The notes under the pieces were generated by a model, which had not been told where the DNA came from, did no database searches, and worked only from the letters and a program-made list of their open reading frames with translations. Below are positions 62,962-64,000 of a DNA stretch of 64,000 nt, piece by piece. Source of the DNA: Salirhabdus sp. Marseille-P4669. GTDB taxonomy: Bacteria; Bacillota; Bacilli; Bacillales; Alkalibacillaceae. Within the stretch, counting starts at the first letter, position 1. The number at the start of each line of letters is the position of its first letter. The position numbers and the translations under genes are program-made. The DNA lies in NCBI RefSeq assembly GCF_900240405.1, contig NZ_OEQK01000005.1, positions 124,001 through 188,000 on the forward strand, in the 5' to 3' direction.

Positions 62962-64000
62962 ATGAGCAAAACAAAACAATTAAGTGAATCTTTTGGTGAA
63001 ACCCGTTACCAACTATCGGGACATGGTAAGCGCAATATAGCCGTTCTAAAGGATGCTTTCCTCCAAATTGAGGGAGATCTTCAAAGCGACATGTATGGAT
63101 CAGGAAAAATAATGGAAGACTTTCAAGATAAGTTTGCTAATCTACTCGGAAAAGAAAGTGCTGTCTTCTTTCCTAGTGGCACGATGGCCCAACAGATCGC
63201 ATTGCGAATTTGGTGTGATGAAAAAGGAATACATAAAGTGGGGTATCATCCTCTCAGTCATTTAGAAATTCATGAAGAAGATGGATTGAAGGAACTGCAC
63301 CCTATTGAAACTGTTTTGTTAGCAGATAAAAATCGTGTGGTTGAATTAGAGGACATCAAGAATTTGAAAGCCGATGTTGCATGTGTGCTTTTAGAACTAC
63401 CTCAACGTGAAATTGGCGGCCAATTGCCTACATACGAAACGTTGGAGCAAATCTCTTCTTACTGTCGAAATGAAGGGATTAAACTCCATCTTGATGGAGC
63501 ACGTTTATTGGAAGTGCTTCCCTACTATAAGAAAACGGCTGCGGAGCTTTCTGCTTTATTTGATAGTGTTTATCTCTCTTTTTATAAAGGGATTGGTGGT
63601 ATAGCCGGTGCCATTTTAGCTGGGAATCAAGAGTTTATAAACAAATCAAAGGTTTGGAAGCGGCGTTATGGTGGGGATTTAATTAGCTTGTATCCCTATA
63701 CCCTATCAGCAGATTATTACTATGAAAAACGAAAAAATAAAATGAGTACCTACTATCATGATGCAAAAGAGCTTGCAGCATATTTCAATAGATGTCCTAA
63801 CACTACGACTCTACCAGAAATACCAGTATCCAATATGTTTCATGTTCATTTTCATAAACCAAAAGAGCACATGGAAGGTATGCTTACAGAAATTCATGCA
63901 GCCACTAAAATTGGAATCACGAGCTATGTACGTGAGATTGATGAGCAGGGCTGCTATTTTGAAGTGAGCTTGGGCGATAATTATTCTTCTATTTCAAAAG
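62962..64000 (+). CDS. Threonine aldolase/beta-eliminating lyase-type PLP enzyme (5' part)
   Basis: The frame is open from the ATG to the window end (346 codons), so the C-terminus is missing. It is a fold-type I PLP protein of the Beta_elim_lyase family: DLQSDMYGSGKIMEDFQ, FPSGTMAQQIALRIW, HLDGARLLEV with the Asp that contacts the cofactor, and the PLP lysine in SLSFYKGIGGIAGAILAG-like SFYKGIGG near residue 213. Low-specificity threonine aldolases make glycine and acetaldehyde; the motif differs a little from the SKGLGAPVG of the classical enzyme, so the exact substrate is uncertain. TTAGGAGAT precedes the ATG. Confidence 0.85.
   Translation, partial: MSKTKQLSESFGETRYQLSGHGKRNIAVLKDAFLQIEGDLQSDMYGSGKIMEDFQDKFANLLGKESAVFFPSGTMAQQIALRIWCDEKGIHKVGYHPLSHLEIHEEDGLKELHPIETVLLADKNRVVELEDIKNLKADVACVLLELPQREIGGQLPTYETLEQISSYCRNEGIKLHLDGARLLEVLPYYKKTAAELSALFDSVYLSFYKGIGGIAGAILAGNQEFINKSKVWKRRYGGDLISLYPYTLSADYYYEKRKNKMSTYYHDAKELAAYFNRCPNTTTLPEIPVSNMFHVHFHKPKEHMEGMLTEIHAATKIGITSYVREIDEQGCYFEVSLGDNYSSISK

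Overview
The window is a stretch of chromosome from a low-GC, endospore-forming member of the Bacillaceae, probably near the Oceanobacillus/Virgibacillus side of the family (genus is inference). The evidence is the gene order, which follows the Bacillus subtilis yne region almost step by step (glnR-glnA, lexA, yneB, ynzC, tkt, sirA, yneF, ccdA, yneI, ccdC, yneK, sspP, citB, yneN, sspN, tlp, yneP, yneQ, plsY, yneT, parE, parC). AGGAGG-type ribosome binding sites, sporulation genes (sirA, sspP, sspN, tlp) and Bacillus-type LexA, Spo0A, FapR and S-box signals agree with this.

Layout. 1-1612: end of glnR and all of glnA. 1613-3940: an accessory islet with two near-identical small secreted proteins that share a promoter, a broken gene and a small membrane protein. 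3988-5857: lexA, then divergently an SOS unit with three LexA boxes, an unlisted 30-residue membrane peptide in the place of yneA, the yneB resolvase and ynzC. 6122-11976: tkt, sirA, yneF, ccdA, an orphan mrpB, yneI, ccdC and yneK. 12170-17973: an accessory block where B. subtilis goes from yneK to sspP. It holds a membrane protein, a PdxH-like flavoprotein, a DUF1992 protein and a selenocysteine locus: tRNA-Sec, selB, a SelW-like selenoprotein with an in-frame TGA, and selA. 17959-24555: sspP, aconitase, a thioredoxin-like protein, small sporulation proteins, a thioesterase, yidD and folE2. 24673-33714: CapA-like protein, plsY, a GH18 hydrolase, yneT and topoisomerase IV under a LexA box.

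33953-46263: an orphan OppA-type lipoprotein, FapR-controlled fabI, and a TetR-regulated leucine-degradation operon (acyl-CoA dehydrogenase, biotin-dependent carboxylase in three parts, enoyl-CoA hydratase, HMG-CoA lyase), then a methyltransferase and an acyl-CoA synthetase. 46753-50124: MFS transporter and the divergent citR/citA pair (second citrate synthase). 50558-51477: two adjacent genes (HIT protein, P-loop kinase), each broken by one frameshift. 51690-58276: a SWIM-SNF2 helicase-like protein, a YhgE-type membrane protein with an operator-like palindrome, and an unrecognised charged protein. 58518-62600: a SAM-riboswitch operon metQ-metN-metI plus an alpha-hydroxyacid oxidase. 62962-64000: the start of a threonine-aldolase-like gene cut by the window edge.

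The most interesting items are the selenocysteine locus, whose selenoprotein is missed by ordinary ORF calling, the LexA-controlled 30-residue membrane peptide, and the pair of secreted proteins ending in a CSGxC motif. No CRISPR array, rRNA operon, prophage or insertion sequence was seen. All calls come from reading the sequence and remembered family features; no database search was run.
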